Source of the DNA: Acidobacteriota bacterium
GTDB lineage: Bacteria > Acidobacteriota > Terriglobia > Terriglobales > Acidobacteriaceae
Direction of reading: 5' to 3'
Length of the DNA: 8,432 nucleotides
NCBI GenBank assembly: GCA_021779695.1
Contig: JAJYAE010000190.1
Coordinates: forward strand, 1-8,432
The stretch's first letter is position 1. Each line of letters starts with the position of its first letter. Below, piece after piece: positions 1 to 6,346 of this stretch. The notes under the pieces were generated by a model. That model had not been told where the DNA came from, did no database searches, and saw nothing but the letters and a program-made list of their open reading frames with translations. A program made the position numbers and the translations under genes.

Positions 1-100
1 CCCCCCCCTTGCGATATTTTTCTTTTCCACAGATTCCTTGCACTTTTTTCCGCTCTCGAGTTCGCCTTAACTTCGCTTTTACGTCTCGCACTCCCTTTCC

Positions 101-136
101 ACTAACCCCACTAGCTCCGCTATCCCCGCTAACCCC
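101..136. repeat. Degenerate 9-bp tandem repeat in the leader of the sigma-factor operon
   Basis: Four consecutive 9-bp units can be read in register at 101-109 (actaacccc), 110-118 (actagctcc), 119-127 (gctatcccc) and 128-136 (gctaacccc), giving a consensus close to RCTANCCCC; the octamer ctaacccc occurs exactly at 102-109 and 129-136. The stretch lies upstream of every plausible start codon of the sigma-factor gene. It is part of a leader (1-163) that is strongly strand-asymmetric: my hand count gives about 69 C and 19 G. I see no convincing -35/-10 pair in this leader. Whether the repeat is a protein-binding site, a structured DNA element or simple slippage is unknown. Confidence 0.55.
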
Positions 137-226
137 GCCAACATCCCGAGCCCCGCTGTAAACTTGCCAGCAAAGCCCGCGTCTACCCTGTTGATGGCGA
201 CCGGAGCGACATGGGAACCGATCGAA

Positions 227-769
227 ATGGCAACGGCTGACGACTTCGCCGCGCAGCAGTTCTCCGACTTGGTTGCGAGCTACCGCCCGCAGATCTTCCG
301 CTTTCTGCTGGCCTCCACACGCGACGAAGACCTCGCCGAAACGCTCACGCAGGAGTGTTTCCTCAAGGCGCATCGCAACTGGGCGCAGTTCCGTGGCGAA
401 TCCAGCGTCACCACCTGGCTCATGCGCATCGCCATCAACCTGCAGAAGGACCACTGGCGCAACCGCCGTCTGCAGTTCTGGCGTCAGGCCACCACGCACT
501 CCGTCGATCTCGACGAGGCGCACGACTGGCTGCCCAGCGGCGAGCGCTCTCCAGAAGAGCGTCTCCTCGCAGCCGAGCGCGTCACTCAGGTCTGGCAGGC
601 CGTCAAGGGCCTCAGCGAGCGCCAGCGTACCATCTTTCTCCTCCGCTATGTGGAAGAGATGGACATGAAAGAAATCGTCAGCGCCACCGGCCTCAATGAG
701 GGCACGGTGAAGGCGCATCTGTCGCGGGCGCTCGGCCGAGTGCGCGCCCGCCTGGGAGGAAGACCATGA
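227..769 (+). CDS. ECF-type RNA polymerase sigma factor (sigma-70 family, RpoE-like)
   Basis: This is a 180-residue alternative sigma factor that would direct core RNA polymerase to a small stress regulon. Sigma region 2 spans about residues 12-81, with the typical core-binding/-10 melting helix seen as TLTQECFLKAHRNW and TTWLMRIAINL. Sigma region 4 spans about 129-176, with LSERQRTIFLLRYVEEMD followed by the helix-turn-helix GLNEGTVKAHLSRALGRVR. The two are joined by a short linker without region 3, as in the ECF group. The start is uncertain: in-frame options are TTG 164, ATG 194 and ATG 227. I chose 227 because it places region 2 at the usual distance from the N-terminus, has a weak GGGA 10 bases upstream, and because codons between 194 and 227 lack the strong G/C third-position bias seen downstream. 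The stop overlaps the next gene (ATGA, 766-769), implying translational coupling with a membrane partner that is probably its anti-sigma factor. Confidence 0.93.
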   Translation: MATADDFAAQQFSDLVASYRPQIFRFLLASTRDEDLAETLTQECFLKAHRNWAQFRGESSVTTWLMRIAINLQKDHWRNRRLQFWRQATTHSVDLDEAHDWLPSGERSPEERLLAAERVTQVWQAVKGLSERQRTIFLLRYVEEMDMKEIVSATGLNEGTVKAHLSRALGRVRARLGGRP

Positions 770-1197
770 GCTGGTTCAACCGGTTCGCACATCACGACAC
801 AGGGCACGATCTCGATCCCGAGTTCGCCCGCACCCTGGCCGACTTCAAGGCCAGCGTCCACGCCTGGAGCGACGCAGCATTCACGCGTCCCCGCGCCGTT
901 CACCCGGCCATCATCCATCGCACCTGGCGCCTCGCCGCCGGATGGGCCATGGCCAGCGTGCTCATCGCCGGCGCCGGTTCGGCCCTCATGTATGAGAACC
1001 ACCAGCGCGTCCAGCAGGCCCGCATCGCCGCCGCCGCCCGCGCCGCTGAGCAGCAGCGTCAGCTCGCCGCTCAGCGCGCCCAAAAGGAAGAAGACCTGAT
1101 GTACAAGGTCGACACCGACGTCTCCCGCGAAGTCCCCGACGCCATGGAGCCGCTCGCCGCACTCATGTCATACGACACCACGAATTCGGGCAACTGA
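766..1197 (+). CDS. Small one-pass membrane protein, putative anti-sigma factor
   Basis: I do not recognise a named family. The 143-residue product has a soluble N-terminal part (about 1-54), one hydrophobic segment at about 56-76 (LAAGWAMASVLIAGAGSALM) and an Ala/Gln/Arg-rich, probably coiled-coil stretch at about 79-110, followed by an acidic C-terminal tail. Positive residues before the segment (IIHRTWR) favour a cytoplasmic N-terminus and a periplasmic C-terminus. The ATG overlaps the sigma-factor stop codon and has a strong GGGAGGA Shine-Dalgarno at 754-760. That overlap and topology are those expected of a membrane anti-sigma factor that sequesters the ECF sigma through its N-terminal 50 or so residues; this role is inferred from context. 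There is no cysteine at all, so it is not a zinc-binding (HxxxCxxC) anti-sigma factor. Alternatively it may simply be a co-transcribed envelope protein. Confidence 0.8.
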   Translation: MSWFNRFAHHDTGHDLDPEFARTLADFKASVHAWSDAAFTRPRAVHPAIIHRTWRLAAGWAMASVLIAGAGSALMYENHQRVQQARIAAAARAAEQQRQLAAQRAQKEEDLMYKVDTDVSREVPDAMEPLAALMSYDTTNSGN

Positions 1198-1245
1198 GGT
1201 TGCCACGGAGCCAAAGGCTCAGGGAAATTCAGGGAGGATATCACC

Positions 1246-1839
1246 ATGAACGCAATCAAACTTGTTTATTCCGCCATTGCCGCGGCGGGGCTGTTCACCG
1301 CCGGCATTGCCGGTGCGCAGGGTCCATGCGCAGGCATGGGGCCCGGCTCGGGCTCGGGCTTCGGACCCCACCAGCCGCCCATGGAGCGAGCCTTTGGCCT
1401 CGGCGGCCATCACGGTCGCTGGTGGAACAACCCCAACATCATCAGCCAGCTCAAGCTCACGGACGACCAGCGCAAGGCCATGGACTCGATCTTCCTCGCT
1501 CATCGTGAAAAGCTCATCGATCTGCGTGGCAATCTTGAAAAGGCCGAGCTCGAATTGCAGCCCCTCATGAGCCAGGATCAGCCCAACGACTCCGCCATTC
1601 TCAGCCAGGTCGATAAGGTCGCCGCCGCGCGCACGGAGCTTGAACGCGCCAACGCCCGCTTCCTGCTCGACATCCGCGCCAAGCTCACGTCCGACCAGTG
1701 GAAGATGGTGCGCGACAACTGGCAGCAGCATCGCGGCTGGGGTGGCCCCGGTCAGGGAATGGGACACGGCATGGGCTACCGTGGCGGAGGCGGCCCAGAT
1801 GCGCCGCCTCCGGCTGCACCCCCGCCGCCATCCAACTAA
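1246..1839 (+). CDS. Secreted LTxxQ-motif protein (Spy/CpxP-like, periplasmic heavy-metal-sensor type)
   Basis: The 197-residue product begins with a clear signal peptide, with likely cleavage after AGA at residue 24. The mature protein has a Gly/Pro/His-rich start (25-60), an all-helical charged core, and a Gly/Pro-rich tail (about 160-197, ending in a run of prolines). Two LTxxQ motifs are visible, LTDDQ at 71-75 and LTSDQ at 147-151, which are the hallmark of the Spy/CpxP/ZraP/CnrX-like superfamily of periplasmic chaperones and metal sensors. Start choice is firm: GGGAGGA at 1232-1238 is 7 bases before the ATG. The gene is third in the operon, 48 bases after the putative anti-sigma gene, with a small hairpin (1208-1220) in the gap. 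By analogy it would sense or buffer envelope stress or metal and feed back on the sigma/anti-sigma pair. The metal or stress specificity cannot be read from the sequence. Confidence 0.85.
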   Translation: MNAIKLVYSAIAAAGLFTAGIAGAQGPCAGMGPGSGSGFGPHQPPMERAFGLGGHHGRWWNNPNIISQLKLTDDQRKAMDSIFLAHREKLIDLRGNLEKAELELQPLMSQDQPNDSAILSQVDKVAAARTELERANARFLLDIRAKLTSDQWKMVRDNWQQHRGWGGPGQGMGHGMGYRGGGGPDAPPPAAPPPPSN

Positions 1840-1900
1840 TCCGTTGTCTTGACGGACCAGCAAGCTTGCAGAGAGCAACTGCGGTTGCGTAAGCAACCAT

Positions 1901-1938
1901 GGCGGCAGGGAGGACCTCCTCCTGCCGCCGCTTTTTTT
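1901..1938 (+). terminator. Rho-independent terminator of the sigma-factor operon
   Basis: A 9-bp perfect GC-rich stem pairs 1901-1909 (GGCGGCAGG) with 1921-1929 (CCTGCCGCC). It can be extended by AGG/CCT past one bulged G to leave a 4-base loop. It is followed after two bases by seven T residues (1932-1938). It sits 61 bases after the LTxxQ gene and only a few bases before the 3' end of the convergent GH3 gene. The T-tract is on the plus-strand side only, so it serves the plus-strand operon rather than GH3. A second, weaker hairpin (GCAAC/GTTGC, 1875-1888) lies just upstream. Confidence 0.88.
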
Positions 1939-1944
1939 CTCGCG

Positions 1945-4686
1945 CTACTTCGGCAGCGCCTCGCTGCCCGTCACCGTGAAGGCCGCCTCTTGCTTGGCCC
2001 GCGTCTCTTCCGGCTGCGCACCGCCCACCGTCAGCGTGTACTTGCCCGGCAAGATGGACCGGTTGCCTGCGTCGTCCACGCTCGAGATCGACCGCGGATC
2101 AATCTTCAGCGTCACCTCGCGGCTCGCGCCTGGCCCGATGGCAACGCGCTCAAAGCCCACCAGCGAGTGGATCGGACCGCCCTGCTGCGGCGTCTTCACA
2201 TAGGCTTCCACCACCTCGTCGCCGCCCGTCTTGCCCGTGTTGGTCACCGTCACCGTCGCCGTCAGAGGCTCGCCCGCCTTCAGCGTCGCGGCCGAGAGCT
2301 TCACCGGCCCATATTTGAACGTGGTGTAGCTCAGCCCGTACCCAAAGCCCCACAGCGGCTTGCCCGTGTAGTAGCGATACGTCCGGTTCTGCATCGAGTA
2401 ATCCACAAACGGCGCCAGCCCATCCAGCGACTTGTAGAAGGTCACCGGCAACCGCCCCGCCGGATTGTTCAGCCCCGCCAGCGTCCGCGCAATCGCCTCG
2501 CCGCCTTCCACCCCGGGATACCACGCCTCCAGCACCGCAGCGGCGTGCTCGTTGGCCCAGTTCAGCGCCACTGCGCTGCCGCTCTGCAACACCACCACCA
2601 GCGGCTTGCCCGTTGCGGCCACAGCCTCCAGCAGCTTCTCCTGCGGAGCAGGCAGGTCCAGGCTCGTGCGGTCGCCGCCGTCAAAGCCCGGAATCTTGAT
2701 CCGCATCTCCTCGCCTTCAAGCTGCGGCGAAAGGCCCACGAACGCCACCACCACGTCGGCTTCCTTCGCCCGCGCCACGGCCTCGTCCAGTTGCGCCTGC
2801 GCCGGCGCCTGCCATTTCAGCGTCAAGCCGCCGCCCGCGCGATCACCCGCATGCGCGTACTCCAGCACGAACGCATGTGGCTTCGTATCCGTAAAGTCCA
2901 CCGGTATCTCCGGGTTCTTCGGGAAGTTCATCACCGGCGGTGCCGTCGGCGATGCGCCCGGTGCGGCCTTGAAGTTTCCCATCGCTGAAAGATCATGCTG
3001 CGTATCACTCGCGCTCTTGCCGTCCTGCCCCTCGCGCAAGCTGCCTTCGGAAATCACCTTGCCATCCATCAGCAGCCGGTAGCTCTCGCGCGGCGAATAC
3101 GGAAAGCTGTCCCCTGGCTCCAGCGTGAACACATAGTGGCCCGCCGCCGGCGGCGTCAGCGTGCCTGTCCAGCGCACGGAGTAGTTCGTCGTCTCCACCT
3201 CCGGCGCGGGCTTTGCGTTCTCCCAGTCCGCCTGCACCAGCGGCTCGGTCGTCACCGCCACCGGTCGTCCCGTCCAGTCCGGCGTCGCAAAGAACTCCGT
3301 CTTCAATCCCTTACCCAGCCCGAAGGCCGTGCGCGGAACCGGCACGCCCACGCCCTCGGCCAGCGTCGAGCCCTGCGCATAGTGAATCGGCGTGCCCTTG
3401 AACTGCTGCAGCATGCCATCCAGCGGCGTCACCGGGTGCAGCGGCGTGCCCACATAGTTGCCCAGAATCGATGGCAGCAGGTCCGCCGTCGGACCCACCA
3501 CGGCGATGTGCCCCACACTGCCCTTCAACGGCAGCGCGCCATTGTTCTTCAAGAGCACGATTGCCTCTTCCGCGGCCTTCAGGGAAACCGCGCGATGCGC
3601 CGGCGATGCCGCATCCGAAAACGGAATCTTGTCCAGCGGATTCAATCCCTGCGGATCAAACAAGCCAAGCTGGAACCGCGCCGTGTAGAGCCGCTCCGCC
3701 GCCTGCGTCACCAGGTCCTCTGAAACCAGTCCCTGCTTCACCGCATCCGCCAGCGTGTTGAAGCCCGGCGACCAGATGCTGCATGAGAGATCCGTTCCAG
3801 CCTGCAACGACAACGCCGCCGCATGCGTGATGTCTGCCGCCTTCTTGTGCCCCTGATACACGTCCACAATCGCGCCGCAGTCCGACACCACAAACCCCTT
3901 GAAGCCCCACGCATCGCGCAGATGCTCCTTCAAGAGCATCGTGTTCGTGCACGCTGGCCAGCCGTCAATCGAGTTGTACGCGCACATCACCGACTGCACG
4001 TGCCCCTGCGTCACCGTCGCGCGAAACGCCGGCAGATAGGTCTCTTCCAGATCGCGCGCGCTTGGGTCCACGTTAAAGCCGTGCCGCAGCGGCTCCGGCC
4101 CGTTGTGTACTGCAAAGTGTTTGCTCGTCGCCACCGCGCGCAGATGGTTCAGGTCGTTGCCCTGCACGCCTTCAATGAAGGCCACGCCCATGCGACCCGT
4201 CAGGAACGGGTCTTCGCCATACGTCTCCTGCCCGCGGCCCCAGCGCGGATCGCGAAAGATGTTGATGTTCGGCGACCAGAACGTCAGGCCAAAAAAGATG
4301 CGGTGATTGTCCTCGCGCTGCGCCTGGTTGTACTTCGCGCGCGCCTCGCTCGAAATCACGTCGCCCATCGCATGCACCATCGACGGATCCCACGTCGCCG
4401 CCATGCCAATCGCCTGCGGAAACACCGTCGCATAGCCCGCGCGCGCCACGCCGTGCAGCGCCTCGTTCCAAGTCTGGTAGTCCGGCACGCCAAGCCGCGG
4501 AATCGCCGTGGCGTAGTCTTCGAGCTGCTGCGCCTTTTCCTCCAGCGTCATGCGGCCCACCAGGTCATGCGCCCGCTCCGCCGGTGAAAGCTTCGTATCC
4601 AGATAAGCAGGCGTTTGCGCCGGCGCCACAGCGGCGCAGGCAGCAAGCGTCAGGGGCAACAGCAAAAACCAGCGGCCAAACGACAT
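1945..4686 (-). CDS. Exported GH3 family beta-glycosidase (beta-xylosidase/beta-glucosidase) with inserted PA14 domain
   Basis: The 913-residue enzyme would hydrolyse terminal beta-linked xylose or glucose from oligosaccharides outside the cytoplasm. Order of domains: export signal (1-24), GH3 N-terminal barrel (about 30-345), GH3 C-terminal alpha/beta sandwich (about 370-745) interrupted by a PA14 domain (about 455-628), and a C-terminal fibronectin-III-like domain (about 805-890). The catalytic nucleophile is Asp269 in GFVVSDCGAI; Lys189-His190 (SKHF) matches the conserved substrate-binding pair; the acid/base is probably Glu657 or Glu659 in LEGEEM, just before GDRTSLDLP. The SDC (rather than SDW) context and NEALHGVARAG...VFPQAIGMAATWD resemble GH3 beta-xylosidases, but substrate cannot be fixed from sequence. 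The signal contains LAAC (14-17), a possible lipobox, and also APA-Q, a possible signal peptidase I site. GAGGAGGAAC (4691-4700) gives a strong ribosome-binding site for this ATG. The gap to the upstream DUF481 gene is 169 bases, without a clear terminator or promoter. Confidence 0.95.
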   Translation of the reverse strand: MSFGRWFLLLPLTLAACAAVAPAQTPAYLDTKLSPAERAHDLVGRMTLEEKAQQLEDYATAIPRLGVPDYQTWNEALHGVARAGYATVFPQAIGMAATWDPSMVHAMGDVISSEARAKYNQAQREDNHRIFFGLTFWSPNINIFRDPRWGRGQETYGEDPFLTGRMGVAFIEGVQGNDLNHLRAVATSKHFAVHNGPEPLRHGFNVDPSARDLEETYLPAFRATVTQGHVQSVMCAYNSIDGWPACTNTMLLKEHLRDAWGFKGFVVSDCGAIVDVYQGHKKAADITHAAALSLQAGTDLSCSIWSPGFNTLADAVKQGLVSEDLVTQAAERLYTARFQLGLFDPQGLNPLDKIPFSDAASPAHRAVSLKAAEEAIVLLKNNGALPLKGSVGHIAVVGPTADLLPSILGNYVGTPLHPVTPLDGMLQQFKGTPIHYAQGSTLAEGVGVPVPRTAFGLGKGLKTEFFATPDWTGRPVAVTTEPLVQADWENAKPAPEVETTNYSVRWTGTLTPPAAGHYVFTLEPGDSFPYSPRESYRLLMDGKVISEGSLREGQDGKSASDTQHDLSAMGNFKAAPGASPTAPPVMNFPKNPEIPVDFTDTKPHAFVLEYAHAGDRAGGGLTLKWQAPAQAQLDEAVARAKEADVVVAFVGLSPQLEGEEMRIKIPGFDGGDRTSLDLPAPQEKLLEAVAATGKPLVVVLQSGSAVALNWANEHAAAVLEAWYPGVEGGEAIARTLAGLNNPAGRLPVTFYKSLDGLAPFVDYSMQNRTYRYYTGKPLWGFGYGLSYTTFKYGPVKLSAATLKAGEPLTATVTVTNTGKTGGDEVVEAYVKTPQQGGPIHSLVGFERVAIGPGASREVTLKIDPRSISSVDDAGNRSILPGKYTLTVGGAQPEETRAKQEAAFTVTGSEALPK

Positions 4687-4788
4687 CGGAGTTCCTCCTC
4701 GATCGGCGCACTCGCATGGGACTCAGGCAGGACTGAACGCCCCGCCCGGAACCCGCAAAAAGCTGAAAGTGCAACCGTAGGAACTCTA

Positions 4789-4813
4789 CTAGCCCGAGCG
4801 ATGCCCTGGCTAG
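4789..4813. other. Inverted repeat upstream of the GH3 gene
   Basis: CTAGCC at 4789-4794 is repeated in inverted orientation as GGCTAG at 4808-4813 with a 13-base centre. It lies about 100 bases upstream of the GH3 start and about 40 bases after the DUF481 stop on the minus strand. No T-tract follows on the minus strand, so it is a poor terminator; an operator for GH3 is possible but unproven. Confidence 0.35.
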
Positions 4814-4855
4814 CTTTATCGCTTTACTCCAGTATTTGCTTGATCTCTGCCCATC

Positions 4856-6097
4856 TTAATACTTTGATTTGATGGCGTAGGTCAGGCCCATCGTGAACTG
4901 GAATGAATTCCGCTTCGTCGGCGGCAAGGACGCAGGCGGGTTGTTCAGATAGCTGTCCAGCGTGCCCATGGAGAAGCTCAGATTCTTGTACGCCGGAAAC
5001 GCAAACATGTTTGTCTCGTTTGCCGAGTAGGCTGACATCTGGTTGTACGCCGGAATGTACTCCAACCCTTGCGTGTACGTCACCAGCTTCAGGTGCAACG
5101 CATAATTCGCCGCAAAGGTCGAGCCGACAAGATTCACGCTGCTCGGCGTGCCTGTGATGAAGAGCTGCTTCTCATATTGCACCGTGGCCTTCAGGTCCGC
5201 CTCCTGCCGCGGCGTCTTGTACACCGTCCAGCCGATGCCGCCGCCGTAAATCTCTTGCAGGTCCAGGTCCTGGCTGAAGTTGTGGTCGAAGGCCACCTGG
5301 CCCAGGCCATAGAAGCGTGGCGAGAAGTACTCATCCCGCTCCGCGTCCGCGTGGTAGATGGCCGATTTCGTTACCACCTCTGGCACCAGCGCGCCCGCGG
5401 CCACATAGGCTGGCTGCGTAATCTTGCCGTAGGAGCCGGTAAAGTCCATGGACATCCGGTTGCGCGGCGCAAGCCAGCTCACCGTCGGCACCACGCGCAC
5501 CAGTCCCACGCCGCCGGAAAAGGTGTATTGGTTTTGCGTCGCGGTCACAATGGCTGCGCCTGCCGTCGCCGAGCCATTCCAGCCCTGCATCAGGCCCGGG
5601 CGATGATAGATCTGCTTGTCCACCGTTGCCTCGTCGGTGATGAACTGGACATTCTTCACCTCCATGGGTGTCGGCATCGGCGCAGTCGCTTTAGCAGGAT
5701 GCATCGTCAGCTTCTGGTCTGCGACATCAAAGCTGCCCACCGGAATCTGCCCGGCCTGCTTCTTGCCGCGAATCGTCACATTGGTGCCGATGATGGCGAA
5801 GTTCGCGGCCGTATGCAGCTCCTTGATCTTGTCCCAGCCCAGGGTCACATCGCCCAGCGCATCGGTATGAAAGACCACCTTGCCGTCAATCTCGCTCACA
5901 AACTTGCCGTGCAGGGTGTCGCCATTCGTCAGCACGAGCACATCCGGAGCCGTCGCCGGCGCAGGCGCCGCTGCGTGCACGCTTGCAGCCGGTATCGCCA
6001 GCAGTGTGCAAGCCAGCGCCGCAGTGCTGATTCCGCCAAAGAGCCCACGGGTCCATGTTCCGTCGCAAATAGTAAGCAAAGGCAGACGAAGCTTCAT
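4856..6097 (-). CDS. DUF481 family outer-membrane beta-barrel protein (YdiY-like)
   Basis: The 413-residue protein has a long N-terminal signal (hydrophobic core about 23-38, likely cleavage after VHA at residue 42) and an Ala/Pro-rich start. About 52-150 form a small beta-rich domain with the DUF481-type pattern VLVLTNGDTLHGKFVSE and LGDVTLGWDKIKEL. The rest (about 170-413) shows alternating hydrophobic/aromatic strands typical of an outer-membrane barrel (for example WNGSATAGAAIV, YTFSGGVGLVRV, FQFTMGLTYAI) and ends in an aromatic residue (Tyr413). In other bacteria DUF481 proteins are known as acid- or salt-induced outer-membrane proteins of unclear biochemical role. AAAGGA at 6108-6113 lies 10 bases before the ATG. 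The gene has its own promoter (6176-6203) and could read on into GH3, since I see no terminator in the 169-base gap. No specific function is assigned. Confidence 0.85.
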   Translation of the reverse strand: MKLRLPLLTICDGTWTRGLFGGISTAALACTLLAIPAASVHAAAPAPATAPDVLVLTNGDTLHGKFVSEIDGKVVFHTDALGDVTLGWDKIKELHTAANFAIIGTNVTIRGKKQAGQIPVGSFDVADQKLTMHPAKATAPMPTPMEVKNVQFITDEATVDKQIYHRPGLMQGWNGSATAGAAIVTATQNQYTFSGGVGLVRVVPTVSWLAPRNRMSMDFTGSYGKITQPAYVAAGALVPEVVTKSAIYHADAERDEYFSPRFYGLGQVAFDHNFSQDLDLQEIYGGGIGWTVYKTPRQEADLKATVQYEKQLFITGTPSSVNLVGSTFAANYALHLKLVTYTQGLEYIPAYNQMSAYSANETNMFAFPAYKNLSFSMGTLDSYLNNPPASLPPTKRNSFQFTMGLTYAIKSKY

Positions 6098-6175
6098 AGG
6101 AAAGGGATCCTTTCATTCGGGAGATTGCAACGATGGTCGTCCATCTCAACCCGAGGGAAAGCATGAGACTCAATC

Positions 6176-6203
6176 AGTATAGGAGGGGAGTCGAAGCCGC
6201 CAA
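6176..6203 (-). promoter_or_regulatory. Sigma-70 type promoter of the DUF481 gene
   Basis: On the minus strand, TTGGCG (complement of 6198-6203) is followed after 16 bases by TATACT (complement of 6176-6181), close to TTGACA and TATAAT. Transcription would begin near 6169, giving a leader of about 70 bases before the ATG at 6097. It lies between the RIC terminator and the DUF481 gene, so DUF481 can be transcribed independently. Confidence 0.6.
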
Positions 6204-6282
6204 AAATTAATGGAGCAGAAGAAACGGCGAAGCTGTGGTCAATTGGCGGTCCTGAATCATGCAATGACCCGGAGTGGATCGG

Positions 6283-6317
6283 AAAAACGAATGGGCCGCA
6301 CGCTTCTCGCACGGCCC
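6283..6317 (-). terminator. Rho-independent terminator after the RIC gene
   Basis: On the minus strand the bases 6317-6293 fold as GGGCCGTGCG / CGTGCGGCCC, a 10-bp stem with two G-U pairs and a 5-base loop. ATTCG and five T residues follow (6287-6283). It lies about 30 bases after the RIC stop codon and separates RIC from the DUF481 transcript. Confidence 0.78.
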
Positions 6318-6346
6318 TCCTGCGTCCCCTCTTTGAATGCGCTGCT

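Noticed and set aside
38..66. TTGCAC at 38-43 as a -35 box for the sigma operon
   Set aside because: No -10-like hexamer occurs at 16-18 bases (the bases there read TTCGCC), so a promoter cannot be supported.
164..226. TTG 164 or ATG 194 as the start of the sigma factor
   Set aside because: Neither has a Shine-Dalgarno, and the codons before 227 lack the G/C third-position bias of the gene; both remain possible but are less likely than ATG 227.
1219..1896. 225-codon minus-strand open frame opposite the LTxxQ gene
   Set aside because: It crosses the plus-strand terminator and opposes a gene with a signal peptide, strong ribosome-binding site and two family motifs.
1849..4587. Long open frames on the plus strand (379, 242 and 254 codons) opposite the GH3 gene
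   Set aside because: All three lie in the same frame, codon-aligned antisense to GH3, where stops arise only from the rare codons TTA, CTA and TCA of a GC-rich gene. Their products are Arg/His/Leu-rich without any recognisable motif.
5069..6166. 365-codon open frame on the plus strand opposite the DUF481 gene
   Set aside because: Codon-aligned antisense of a gene with a signal peptide and family pattern; the translation is basic, low in structure and unrelated to known proteins, and there is no good ribosome-binding site.
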